Origin: Platerodrilus igneus
Taxonomy: Eukaryota > Arthropoda > Insecta > Coleoptera > Lycidae
Assembly (NCBI GenBank): GCA_036346225.1
Contig: JARFIW010000941.1
Coordinates: forward strand, 1,235,501 to 1,299,500
Direction: 5' to 3'
Length of the DNA stretch: 64,000 nucleotides
Numbering within the stretch: position 1 is the first letter of the stretch; every line of letters starts with the position of its first letter. Below, in pieces: positions 13,501-27,228 of this stretch. A program made the position numbers and the translations under genes. The notes below the pieces were generated by a model. That model saw nothing but the letters and a program-made list of their open reading frames with translations, made no database searches and was not told the origin of the DNA.

Positions 13501-15689
13501 TAAGTCCCACGCCGCGTTTTTTCTCTGCGTTTCTTTTCAACCTTCAACTTCCCACATTCCTCGTACTACACGTTCATATTACTACATTTTGACTTTTACT
13601 AGTTAACTGCTCGCAAATAATTAAATTAATTTTTGATGTACACTGTTTAGGAGTTTCCCTTTTCTCCAGTCTTTCTTGCACTGAGGGGAGATTATGTCAT
13701 TGTACAACATTCCTACTGCACGCAATTCAAGCATGATGTAATATGGTTTACTTAAGTTAGTGTCACGTATAAATGTTTTCAGCAATATAAATTAATACAT
13801 TGCATTGTGTGAAATGATTAAATTATCTGCAACTTAATATTCGCGAATTTTATTAACAAAGCCTCTGTTTTTTAAATACTTTAAATACTTACTAGATATG
13901 AATATATTTCTGATATGGTCTGTGGTTTACTTGGGATTGCAATAATGTAACATTAACTCTATTTAGTTTTTGTTTTAAGTAATTGTATTTTTAGTACGCC
14001 TCATTAATACCTGTTTACGAATTATAACATATATTTTATAACTTTTCTAAACCACGATTAATATTTAATTTTTAATTGTTTAATGCTTTTTTTTTTAATT
14101 TACCGATAAAGTATTTGTTTAAGAAAGTTTGTTTATTTTCACACTCACTTTTAGAAATTTGCGGTTGATGTGCTTAATGCTTCGGAAATGTAAATTTGTA
14201 TTTGTATTGTCAATAACGTTTCAGAATCTTCGTTGAACTATTTCGTATTTATTTGTAGTTCTAAATCACTATCCTTGCCTGATTATAAAATTAATTCTTT
14301 TTTAACATACATGTCTGATTCGCTTGGTTTTTGCTTCGTAATTTAAAATAAAATTAATCTTAAAATTATAAAACTTGAAAACGCAAAGAATTACAAAAAA
14401 TGTTGTATTTTTGTAAGAGGATGATTGCAAAACGTAAAGGTTAAAAAATGTTTAAAATAAAGAAGTGTAACGCGTTGGGGTTTCGTTGAATAGAAGCCAG
14501 ATGGAAAAGGAAAAGCTTAATCTTAAACGGCCAGAATTAATATTGATGAATAGTAGTTTTTATTAGGTATAATATTTTAATAAACTTTTAATTCTATTGA
14601 AAGAAATTTAAGATCACGCTATAAAAATTTACTGTTATAAATGTTCTGTTTGCCCTTTTTGTGATTTTGAAATAACTTATTGTCCTGAGTTACGTAAAAA
14701 TATGTATTACACTACAAAATTGGATATGCTTTTTTGGTTTTAAGTTTATGACCTGAATTTACTTTAATAGAACTAAAAATTTATTAAAATTTTATAAATG
14801 AAATAAGAATATACGGGGTACATCAATATTAATATTGTTTGTTTAAATTTAATTTTTTCCTTTGCCATCTGGTTTCTATTTAACGTAAACACGTTTTAGG
14901 TTTGCTGAAAATCCTTCCTCTTAATAAAAAAAAAATATTAATTCTTTCTAGCTAGCTTACCCTTTAAACATACGGTATTGTTCTCTGATTCTACATATCC
15001 TGCAATGCATCGACAAATCCCATCAAAACAATTTGCAAACGTATGTATACAAGACTCGCTTTTCTCACAGATCTTGCCTAAAAGAACTGTTGGAATGCAG
15101 TTTTTAAGGTCTTCTGTAGGATGATATTTTATATTGCAAGAACATTTGCCATCTACACAAAATCCATACGTTCCATCACCAAGAAGACAGTTGTAGTTGG
15201 ATGTACACCAGTCGCCCAAATCTAAACCCGATTCAGGTGGTTTAGTTAATCTTAAAAAAGAAATCGAAACTTACCGACATCTTTGTAGCACATTTTATTG
15301 TCGCTTAAGTGAGAACCTGGGGCGCACTGACATTCACTTTGTTCATTGCAGATTGCTAAAGTTCCTAAATTTATTTGACATTGGATATCCCTTGTACATA
15401 AAGAACCAACACTTTCAGCGGCTGTAACAGTTAATATTAAAATAATGGTTTTATAAATAGTTAGGTAGCCTAATAAATAAAATTCTAAAATCGCTAACTT
15501 AGTTATTCCTTAATGCTATTGAGTCGCTTCTATTTGAGTCACTTACAATAGTGTAACAATCACTTCGTTAAGTTACAATGACTCTCACTGTATATACCTT
15601 CTTATGTACCTTAGACTTAATAATCCATTTCTTAAAGATATCGTGTGAAGAGATTCTTGACCAACACGTTGCGTTATCTATCGAATATA

Positions 15690-15729
<40 letters not shown>

Positions 15730-18700
15730 TTCTGTATACCACCCCCTCAATTCTTACTTTATTACTTTATTTTTGTGTCGCCGCGCGCCCCTTCTTATAA
15801 ATTTCGATGCTTTTTTGTATAATGTGCAAATACCTATTGCACGCCACGTACTTTTGCAACGTTTGGTTGGTTATCTAATCAAAATGTTTATTACTATGCC
15901 TCGACTATATGAACTCTTTTCTCAGGGTGTCCACCTACTTACCGTGGGTTTGGTGGTAAGTAGATGTGCAATGCCCAACCAAACAGCACTATCTTTTGTT
16001 TTACTACTTTTATATAAATTTACCACTGTATATGCCAAAATTTAATGATCAACGTAGCCTTGTGCCAAATTAATTAATAATACACAATTTCTGACTTTGA
16101 CGTTTTAAGATATTTCACAGCACTCACCTGGATTATACTTCGTTGATGGCCTAATTTTACTGCTGGCTCAAGATCTTTGTCGCCGTATGCGTCTTTACAT
16201 GGATTCACTATCGTTGGAAACTTTCGTATCGCCTCCAGGTATCTTAGTATAATTTTGTTGATCCCCAATCTGAAATAAATAACCCGAATTTTAGAATTTA
16301 GAATAACTGTTTTGTTTACTTCCCCTGCGCTAATTCTTCCGTATTACTTTCTTCGTAGCCTTTAACTCTTCCAATTGCCGCTCTCAAATCGCTCAATCCA
16401 AATCTATTCTCGTGCCGCTCAATCCAAATCTACTTTCCGTTCAGCTCAATCCAAACCTATTCTTCTTTCAGCTCAATCCAAATCTATTCACGTCCCTTAT
16501 CTTAAAAACCACTCAATGACCCGCTATACATAAATCTCTATCCAAATCAATCCAATCAATGCCCCAATAACCATAAATCCGTAACCAAATCAATCCAAAT
16601 CTTATTCACGCTTACAAATTCCTCACCGATGCCTTCTGCCTTTATCAAATCCGTTCCTACACAATCTTTCTTTTCGCCGCTTCGCTATCTCACCAATACC
16701 AATCTTCACTTTAATTCGCCGTCGCTATTCTTTAACTAACCACTGATGCTTCTCGTTACTCCACTTTAATAAATTAAACTCTTCAAATTCAAACACATTT
16801 ATTTCTTTTTCAAAATATTTAAACAATTTTAGCGCAGGTTTACAAAAATACGTCTTTACACAAAATTAAATCGAAAAAGATCCTCGTTGTTTACTTTCCA
16901 AGGCGATTACTACAACAAATCCAGCTTACTTAATCACATTTTACATAAACAAAAATATCCAATAACATTTTATCCCTTATTTTGTGTCACAAATACCTTC
17001 ACTGTTGTCCTTTTACACTTTCCTAGTTTGTACATAATTCTATCATTTGTCCTAAATAATTCACAATTCTCCAATCACATTTTCCACTGCTATAACTTAT
17101 AATTTTGAAATTACAAATTTGTCCAAAAGTTGATTCTAATTAAACAAAAAGCCAAAATAATTCACACATGACCCTGGATGCGTGGTTGATAGTAGACATC
17201 CGTAGACGCATCCGGTTTTCGGATGGCAAATGTACTTTCAATGGCCTATTAAATTGTAACTCAGTATAAAACCTTGAGCACTGTGTATTTTATCAACGTC
17301 ATTAAGTCATTATAATTTACCTTTTGGCACATACATTTCAAATTAATATTGTAAATACTTTAGCATATGTAAAGTACGGCAAAACATAATTTTTGAATTA
17401 CGGGATCTGATATATGGATCATTCTATTTGGCATACACCCCCTTTAACACAAAACTACCCTTATAAACCTTGTAGCTCCCACCTGACACTACAATATATA
17501 TAGTGCTGTGATAAGAGGTTGTTTAAGGGTGTATTGTGTAGCAAGGGTCGTGTAGTAACCATAAATTGCAATAGAAAGCAGAAAACTGCATTTATTTAGC
17601 AGAAAATTATGTAATTTGTACATTATGTAAATAGCAAGCATTCAACACTCTGTATACACATAGACTATAATTAATTTTAAGCGATGCAAGTAGGCATATC
17701 TTACAACAATAGAACGTGTATTTAATAGAAAAGTAGGTAATTCGTATATTATGTAAATAGCAAGCATTCAACACTCTGTATATAGACCGTTATTAATTTT
17801 AAGTAATGCCAGTAAAAATATCTTTCAACAACAGAACGCGTATTCAGAAGAAATAATAGTACATGTAATTAAACACGCGTTGAGAAGTGTCTAATTAGTT
17901 ATAAAACAAGTACGAAGATAAGAGATAAAACCTAGCAAAGCTTTATGCAATTACGCTGAAACAATAAACATTTTTGGTAAGAAAACGCAGTTTAAAACAC
18001 GCATAGAAATACATAAACAAAAACAGCATTGAAGTTACATAATTTATTTTGTTCAATTATCCAAAGGGCGATATCTATACAAAACAACAGGCCTAAAGTT
18101 GAAAGTCTGGCAAAGATAACAATAGCAAATAAATATTACACGGAAAACCGAAGAAATTATATCACAAACTTCAAAATGCAGAAAATATTAAAGACCTGGT
18201 TGGTTGAGATATCTGCAAGACTGCTTGAAAACCCAGCCCACATGTAAGTGGGAAGAGCCTATATATAACATAGAGCGATGATAAGACAGCCAGTTTACAA
18301 CTCATGCAGGGCGAAGCTGCGTCACTGTGGTACATTTCTGAATATTTCAAATGTGTTAATGATAATAATTCAAATTTAAATCGATATAACATTTCGAATG
18401 TGTGGAGTATTTCTGAATAATTTAAATCTGGATCAATATAGTATTTCAAATCAGCGTCGACAATTATATTTTGGTACATTTCTGGTACAATTTTGAGTTT
18501 CGAGATTCAAGGCATATAAAATAAAGAAGCACGAAGTAATTTATGGAAAACGAGGGGTTCAACTAAGCAGAGCATTGATAGACGAATGAGGGCAACAAAG
18601 GGGTGTTGATCCACAACTCGAACAACCTGTAGCAAGTCAGATCTATTTAATTTTAAGATACTTTTTTATTTAAATTTCAATACTGAATTTACTCAATTTA

Positions 18701-19150
18701 TATAAAACTTGTGATGAGTCAACAACAAATATTGCATACGTTAAACTTACGTAAGGCATTATAGAGAGGTCTAGAACGTTCCAGGTTTCTTTGGTAAAAA
18801 GGTAGTTTTTGGTGACATTAGATTGAATTCAAAGTATATAAATTTTGGGATAAATAATACATATGATATTGACTGATTGAAGGGTGTATTTAAATATTTT
18901 TCAAAAATTGTAAATAATATTTCTTTTCATTACATGAAACTAATTGACTTCGTTTTATCGATTCAAACAAATAATCATAAAGGGGTCGAGAAGAAAAAAA
19001 TTGATCATCGTAACGTTGTGCACTTTGTGTAGATTAAAAAGGGTTAGCCGTGGCATCATAATAAAATTAGTAAGATTAAATTTGAAGTGAGAACACAGAG
19101 CGGTGGCGTTAAGTAAAAACGTAATTACACCGAGTACAGCGTTATCATAT

Positions 19151-19216
<66 letters not shown>

Positions 19217-22200
19217 TGATGTGATAAGGTCATAAGAGGTCATTGAGCACCACATTCAGTTAATATCGACCGAAACCTAGAAAATTAAATTTTCAAATAC
19301 TTAATTTTCTACTCTGTATAATACTTCTAGTAAGATAAGCTTATTATAGTAATTTCTAGCAAACCCCTGTGAAAATATTCATCCTCTTCAAAAATATCAT
19401 TTAAAACAAGTTTCCAATGCGTTTATGCATGTTGAAAACCCCGTATTTGTTAAACGACTTCTAAAAGGAAAATTAACAATTTGAATACAACGCAAAACGT
19501 GTTCTGTAACCCCTTCAAAAATACTAAATAGCTTCAATATCTAGTATTCTTCTTGAAAAACGTTATTTGTAACTTCAGTCGTAACATAATTGCAAGTACC
19601 TAACGCGAAGTGTAAATAAGGTATTTTTCTTTCAAATTAGATACTTTTCTAGATTGTTCGTTAAGTCGATTTTAGAAACTCATAAATCATTTGTACATAA
19701 ATAAAGGACAGCTAACTATCTTACATGAATGAATACACTCCACTTAACTGAGTTTGTGGAGCGAGATAAGACACGTAAAGGCTATAAATCAAATAAGATG
19801 GCACGTTCTAAATGGCCAAAAATTATAACAAAAACGATAACGAATGAGTACTTTGCATGCATTCCTACATAACGCATCAATTAAGATACTATCTTTACGA
19901 TCGTAATAAATTAAACTGACGTTCAATTACGATAAGAAACACACGAAATTACAGTTAATTATTACATCATGCGATGAGTCATATCATCTAGAAAAGTGTA
20001 GAAGCTTTAAAACCTGTAATTTATTAAAAATTTTATTATATGAAAGCCGGTAAATAATTAGAAGATATTTATTCAAGAAAAGTCATTCACCAATAGTTGA
20101 TGAATTATTGTAAATCGTTTGTTTATAAAACACTCGTCGACGATATTTTTGGTAGGTAAATGACAAACTGTAATAAACGCAAAATTTTCGTGCAAAAGCA
20201 CGTCAGTTATATTTGTTATAAACATTATGCTTTGAAACTTTTAAAGCAAAATTTTGACATATAAAGTTTATTCATGGTAGGTGGAGATATAAAACGGAAC
20301 AATGGATTTCTGAGGCTTTATAGGTAAAATTATTTTCTAAATGGAATAATTTGGAGATTGAGTTTTAATCAACCAAGTATTAATCCTACAATTTAAGGGT
20401 CCATAAATGCAAGTAAAATTTGTTTCAATTCTTATAAAAATAGTTTATGCTATACTTAAGATAAGTTAGCATATTATTTGTGAGTGGATATTTTATTTTA
20501 TACAATTTAGAGGTGAAATTTCGAGTAGTTTGGCCCTTACAAAAGGTTTTCTTAAGGTCACTGATTAGTTACACTAAGACGGAATAATTGGAGAGTATTT
20601 AAATTATCCATATTACCCTTAAAGACAAATTTGTAGCTTACATATGAAAAGTTTAGGGGTTTCTAATTATTAACAAGATTTAAGTGAAGATCATATTAAT
20701 GTTTAGTAGTGACGAAATGTTTCTTTTTAAACTTAAGTTTGTAAATTGCATTTTTAAATTTTCATTATACCCGCGTGCGCAAGTAATTTTCTTAAATAAT
20801 GTGTGTAGAAGAAAGATGTTTTGAATACATCGAGTATTATAATTTGAAGAATTATTCATAAAAAATTTTTGTAATATTAGAATTGTGATGTTGAGATTTC
20901 TAAGTTTCATTTCCTTTTCATAAATCTCACAGCATATTTATATCTGAGCTAGCAAGATATTAGGGGAATTCTCAGGGTGTTTTTTTTAAGTGGGAGGTCA
21001 CCTGTATATGGAAGACTAGTGGTAGAAAGAAGCTGAAAATTTGCACTAGGAGGTTATCGAATGTGCCCTACACGTCTAAAATAGTCTCGATACCTTAGCA
21101 CTTCCGGTTATACCGGAAGTCGGTATTACTATCGTTATTTTAAATAGAACACCCTGTATATTTATGCATTTTTGAATTCCTTGTCGAATTTTATGTAAAC
21201 TTTTATGACACAACCATACGTCTATCTAATGCCGTTTTCGAGATATTTTGACTTTTAGTAGATTTTTGACATTTGCACGCTGTCACATAAATTGGAATAA
21301 CTATAAAGTGAACGAACTTTCAAAATTATTTTTTTGCAATCACATTAATAATACTTGATATTATTTCAACATACTACGAAAATCTAATTGCAATGTACAG
21401 GGTGCTAGAAAATTCATTTTATAATTTGACTAATAAAATGTTAAATATTCCCTTTTTTTTTAATGAAACCTACCATATTTTGTTATATTAATCGATTCTA
21501 TGGAAAAAAATACCTTAGGTATGTAATTACAACAATCCATTTATTGTAAGCAGTTTTTGAGTTATTTGCATTAAAAGAGAAAATGCGCTAGTTCAGTAAC
21601 ATAATAACATTTGCTACTATCAAGTAGCTTTTGTCCGATACATTGAAACGGTTTTTCTAACTGGGCTCAGCTAGCCTCACGCATGGGCGCTAGTGAAACG
21701 TTTTTTTTCAACATACACCAGCCCCACGTTGTAAGCCAGTGAAACGAATATTGTTTTTTGAGGCACCTGCCCTACGTTTATTGGAAGCCAGTGAAACTAA
21801 TTTTTCTTATATATAGCTGGCCTCACGTTATGAGCAAGTGTAACGAAGTCTTCCGACATAACTAGGGGTCTATTCCTTGGGTAGAGCTATGAGAAATGGG
21901 GGGGTAAGTCGAAATCTGATTGTAAGTCAAACTTCATCCAAAACAAATAGGCGCCACCAAGTCCTGACTTATATATGATAATTGCGTGGTATATTTCTAG
22001 GGGCGGACGTGGAAACCCAAAGAAAAAAAATCGCCTTCGATGACAGAAACCCGTCTTAACTGAATAAGACGCTGCTCCTGTAAGAAATGGTAATAATTAG
22101 CTTAATAGAAGGGTGGAACACTATTTGTGTCCCGCAAACATACCTAAAGAAATATTAAAAAAAATATTTTCTATATAAAGTTGACATCAAAATTCTACTC

Positions 22201-25200
22201 TTAAGGATATTAGTTTCCTGTTGTTAGGTTTGACCATATTTGATCAAAATAAAAAACTTTAATCTTAAACCAATAATTTACTCAAAAGATTCTCTTTTAA
22301 AACAAAATTCAATGCAAAAAAATTTCATAAATAATTAAATGAGTTCATGAGTTTTAAATTAAGGTTTATCAAAATAGTTGATAATCAAACATTTTACAGT
22401 TTAGTGTAACTTGTTACACAAAAAAAAGGTCCGACCCGTGCAGATCTGTTCGGGAGGGTTACAATTTAAAACATAGTTACTCAAGTTTCCTTTTCTAAAT
22501 TATTTGTGTTAGTTTCAATTTCAAATAAAAAAAGCAGATCACAAAAATATTCTTGTTTACTCAACTTGGGCAAACTCTGTTCGAAGCATATGTTTTCTAG
22601 AACACATGTGTCAGCAGTATATTGCAGACAAACAAGTGACGTCAATAACACCTGTCGCTGTTACTAACAGTACAAAATGAACCACGTGTATGGTTTCTTA
22701 AACCATTAAAAATTGTGAATTATAATTTTAACACTGGAAAATTCCAGCACAACAAATAATTGAAATTTTATAATATTCGTGCTTTTATGCACTAAACAAA
22801 ATAGCGTGTTTCTAATTTGAAACACGAAAAATTACTTAAAGTTATCTACGAACCAAAACTGCGTTTTGTAGCTGTGAAGAGGTGTTGTAATATCAAACGT
22901 AATCACCATACATCCGTCAGCTGCTGCAATATGTTGAACCCGCTGCCTTACCAAATAACATCTTTACGTTTTGTAATGAAATGGTCTTTTATAAATTAGT
23001 CAAATTTTCCATCATCTAAGTTGCTTTTTACAGGTTGTAATACAAAGTGGTTTTAACATCAGTGGTTGGATTAGTTGTTTTCAAAGTTGCATTTTATTGT
23101 GGTTATTTTGCGCTAAATAAAATATCTCAATTAAACAAAGTAATAACGTTCATAGGATACCAACCGCTATTTAAAGATGTGTCTCAACTGCTAAAAATTT
23201 ATACGCAAATTGGCGGCCTGCATTTTTTCGTACATCTTGACTCTACTATATCGCATGGCCGACTGGTTATCACGCTCGCTCGGACGAACGGCCTGTTCCA
23301 GGAGGGGGCTTTCAACCAAAACGCGCTTGCGAATAGTTATCGAAGGCACAGATAATTGACTATACATAGAATGCTACATATAGATACAGCTTTAGCGTAA
23401 TACCAAAGTTGTTAAATGTATTTTACTTATTATTTTAATAAAAGCGTTTTATAAATCTTGCACTTTTATGAACGGATTTAACAACCAAAAAATAAAATTG
23501 TTACAACATTAACAAAAGAATAATTGCTTATTTTTACGAAACGTCAAATGTAGATAATTCTACGCAGGTTGCAATTTCTGTACTTTAGATATTTGTAATG
23601 GCTAATCGAAACTTTACAAATCAAGATTCTCTCGGAATGATAATTATTTATGGCGAATGCAACAGAATTCTTCAAAGAACTTGCGATGTCTTTCATCAAA
23701 AATTTCCTGAAAAGCCAGCGCCGAATGTTAGGCTTCTTAAAACTATTCTTGAAAACTGTGCGAATAATGGATCATTTATTACAAAGAAGAATAGGACCAG
23801 CACCGTGACGGAGGAAGTAATTTAAGTTACTAATGTATTGGCATATTTTCATGCAGCAGAGCTTCACTAAATAATGCTGTGCAGGATATAGGAATGAGCC
23901 GTAGTTCCATATACATCATTTTGAAGGCAAATAATTTTAAAAGTTGGTCACTTTATCCTGTTCAGCACCTTAAGGAAACCGATTTCGAAAGAAGGATGTT
24001 GTTTTGCGAATTTTTATTACTTAGAACGCAAGAGGATGAACAGTTTTTGAAAAATATTATTTGGAGCAATGAAGCAAAGTTTACGAAAAACGGAGTGTTT
24101 AACCGACATAATTCACACCATTGTTCCACAGAAAATCCTCACCAAGCATACATAACAAATTTTCAGGAAAGATGGTCTTTTAACGTTTATTGTGCTATTA
24201 GAGATTCAAGAATTGTATGTGTAGTGTTTTACCAGGAAAATTTAAACGATAAGGTACATATTGTTTTAGTAATTCTTTTCCTTCTCGATGAACACTTTTT
24301 ACAGGGGAACGATATTTAGAAATTGTGCGTTGAGAAATTGTAGCATATTTAGACAACCTCCCACCTAATAAAGTACGCAAAATATTTTACCAGCACGACG
24401 GTGCTCCTGCGCACAATGGAAACGTTGTAACCGAGTCCTTACATGCCTTGTTTGAAGACTAATTTATAGCTAATATTGGACCTCACTTATGGCCACCCCG
24501 ATCACCCGATCTCACTCTTTGGATTTTTTTCCATGGGGTATGTAAAAGATGCGGTCTTCTCCTACGCTCCTACTACTGAGAAAGATTGCAAAAGACGAGT
24601 ATTAAATGCTCTAAATTCTTTAACTCCAGAGCAAATACAAAAGACAACAAATGAAGAGTTTAAAAGACGCATTTTAAAATGCTTGGATCAAAATGGCCGC
24701 CAAATAGAACATTTATAAACAACCTCTTATGTTTTTATTTATTTTTCTTTAGGTATAATATTGTTAGATGAAATATATTGTTCCATGTTTGTGTAGCTTT
24801 TAAACATTATTTTTCAAAAAATGTTCTTGCGCTGCCATTTTTGGCAACTAAAATGTGCAAAAGCATTTCCTGCTTTCTAAGTACTAAGATATTAATTCCA
24901 TAGAATTGATTAATATAACAAAATATTTGATGAAAAATATCGCCAGTTCTTCGAAGAAATCTATTACATTCGCCATAAATAATTATCATTTCGAGATAAT
25001 CTTGATTTGTAGTTTCGATTAACCCTCATCAATAACTACAGTACAGGAATTACAACCTGCGTAGAATTATCTACATTTGAGGTTTCGTAAAAATAACCAA
25101 TTATTCTTTTGTTAATGTATCGGACAAAAGCTACTTGATAGTAGCAAATGTTATTATGTTACTGAACTAGTGCATTTTCTCTTTTAATGCAAATAACTCA

Positions 25201-27175
25201 AAAACGGCTTACAATAAATGGATTGTTGTAATTACATACCTAAGGTATTTTTTTTCTATAGAATCGATTAATATAACAAAATATGGTAGGTTCCATTTAA
25301 AAAAAAAATGGAATATTTGACATTTTATTAGTCAAATTATAAAATGAATTTTCTAGCACCCTGTACATTGCAATCAGATTTTCTTTGCATGTAGAAATAA
25401 TATCAAGTATTATTAATGTGATTGCAAAAACACAATTTTGTAAGTTCCTTCACTTTCTAGTTATTCCAATTTATGTGACAGCGTGCAAATGTTAAAAATC
25501 TACTAAAAGTCAAAATATCTCGAAAACGGCATTAGATAGACGTATGGTTGTGTTATAAAAGTTCACATAAAATTCGACAAGGAATTAGAAAATGCATAAA
25601 TATACAGGGTGTTCTATTTAAAATAACGATAGTAATACCGACTTCCGGTATAACCGAAAGTGCTAACGTATCGAAACTATTTTAGACGTGAAGGGCACAT
25701 TCAATAATCTCCTAGTGCAAATTTTCAGCTTCCTTCTACCATTGGTCTTCCATATACAGGTGACCTCCCACTTAAAAAAAACACCCTGTATATATATATG
25801 ATGATATATTATTAATGGGTTTGAGGTCAGCTAGAGTAAACTCTTTTAAGGCCTAAATTTTCAATTTTATTTAAATTCTTGATCACAGGCTTTCTAAAAT
25901 TTTACAATTAACTAGGCTAACATATAAATGAATTGATAATAACTTACAAGACGAGGTTAAACATTAAATTAACATGAAAATTAAATCGAAATCTTATTTT
26001 AAATGATTTTTGCTTCAATTTGTTATAAGAAAATTGTATAACTTGTATAAAAATAAAAATAAAAATGAAAATGTCAAATTTGAAACCTTTCAGTTTCACT
26101 TTTTATTGTTGACGATTTAAATATAGAATGCCTATGTGTGCATGTATGCATGTGTGTATGTGTGTGTGTGTAGTGTGGTCGTGACATGTTATATTTATGT
26201 GAGTGTCTATGAATATTTGTGATTATGTATATTAATCTGTTTGTTTGTTAGTACGTGTATGTATGAATGTGATAGGATGTGTATGTATGTAATGCTAATC
26301 ACTACAATATCGATTATTGCATTAGGAATATGTTACTTCTGAAGACTAAGTATGTATGTGTAAATCGAACTTAGACCACCAATATCTGTTTTTTTATTTA
26401 TACAATTTTTTTGGCGAAATATATGATACATTTCCAGAAATAGTCTTTTTTGTGTATCTCTTTCTAGTTCTAAAATTTTAAAATGTTTAAAATCAATTTT
26501 GTGATCTAAATCAATCTAAATCAAAAAAATTGTATAAATAAAAAAACAGATATTGGTGGTCTAAGTTCAATTTACACATACATACTTAGTCTTCAGAAGT
26601 AACATATACCTAATGCAATAATCGATATTGTAGTGATTAGCATTACATACATACACATCCTATCACATTCATACATACACGTACTAACAAACAAACAGAT
26701 TAATATACATAATCACAAATATTCATAGACACTCACATAAATATAACATGTACACGCACCAACACTCATACACACACAAACACATACACACATGCATACA
26801 TGCACACATAGGCATTCTATATTTAAATCGTCAACAATAAAAAGTGAAACTGAAAGGTTTCAAAATTTGACATTTTCATTTTATTTTATTTTTATACAAG
26901 TTATACAATTTTCTTATAACAAATTGAAGCAAAATCATTTAAAATAAGATTTCGATTTAATTTTCATGTTAATTTAATGTTTAACCTCGTCTTGTGTTAT
27001 TATCAATTCATTTATATGTTAGCCTAGTTAATTGTAAAATTTTAGAAAGCCTGTGATCAAGAATTTAAATAAAATTCGAAAATTTAGGCCTTAAAAAAGA
27101 GTTTACTTTCCTACAGCTGACCTCAAACCCATTAATAATATATCATCATATTTATACAAGGTCATTATCTCTAAA

Positions 27176-27228
<53 letters not shown>

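Larger units (their letters stand above)
20973..25788 (+). mobile_element. Tc1/mariner-superfamily element with ~0.9 kb inverted arms
   Basis: Ends are mirror images. The left end starts CAGGGTGTTTTTTTTAAGTG and the right end finishes with its complement, ending CACCCTG at 25788, followed by TA. Homology between the arms continues inward from the left end to ~21643 and resumes at 23510 after an inserted solo LTR. On the right it runs from 25788 in to ~24895, so the arms even include the first ~30 codons of the transposase. Without the insert the element is ~2.95 kb. It lies in the 18.9 kb EB intron. A TIR fragment of the same family is at 42313-42395 and an internal fragment at 40622-41370. 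Confidence 0.88.

Noticed and set aside
15578..16045. 155-codon plus-strand frame
   Set aside because: Runs through a (TA)n tract giving IYIYIY; no domain.
16074..16268. Possible further EB exon upstream of exon 3
   Set aside because: Lacks cysteine modules and suitable splice borders.
17504..19152. Family A as an autonomous DNA transposon
   Set aside because: No transposase; TG...CA ends and resemblance to LTR-C termini favour an LTR, though a non-autonomous DNA element is not excluded.
23047..23355. 102-codon frame inside the solo LTR
   Set aside because: LTR sequence; no recognisable protein domain.
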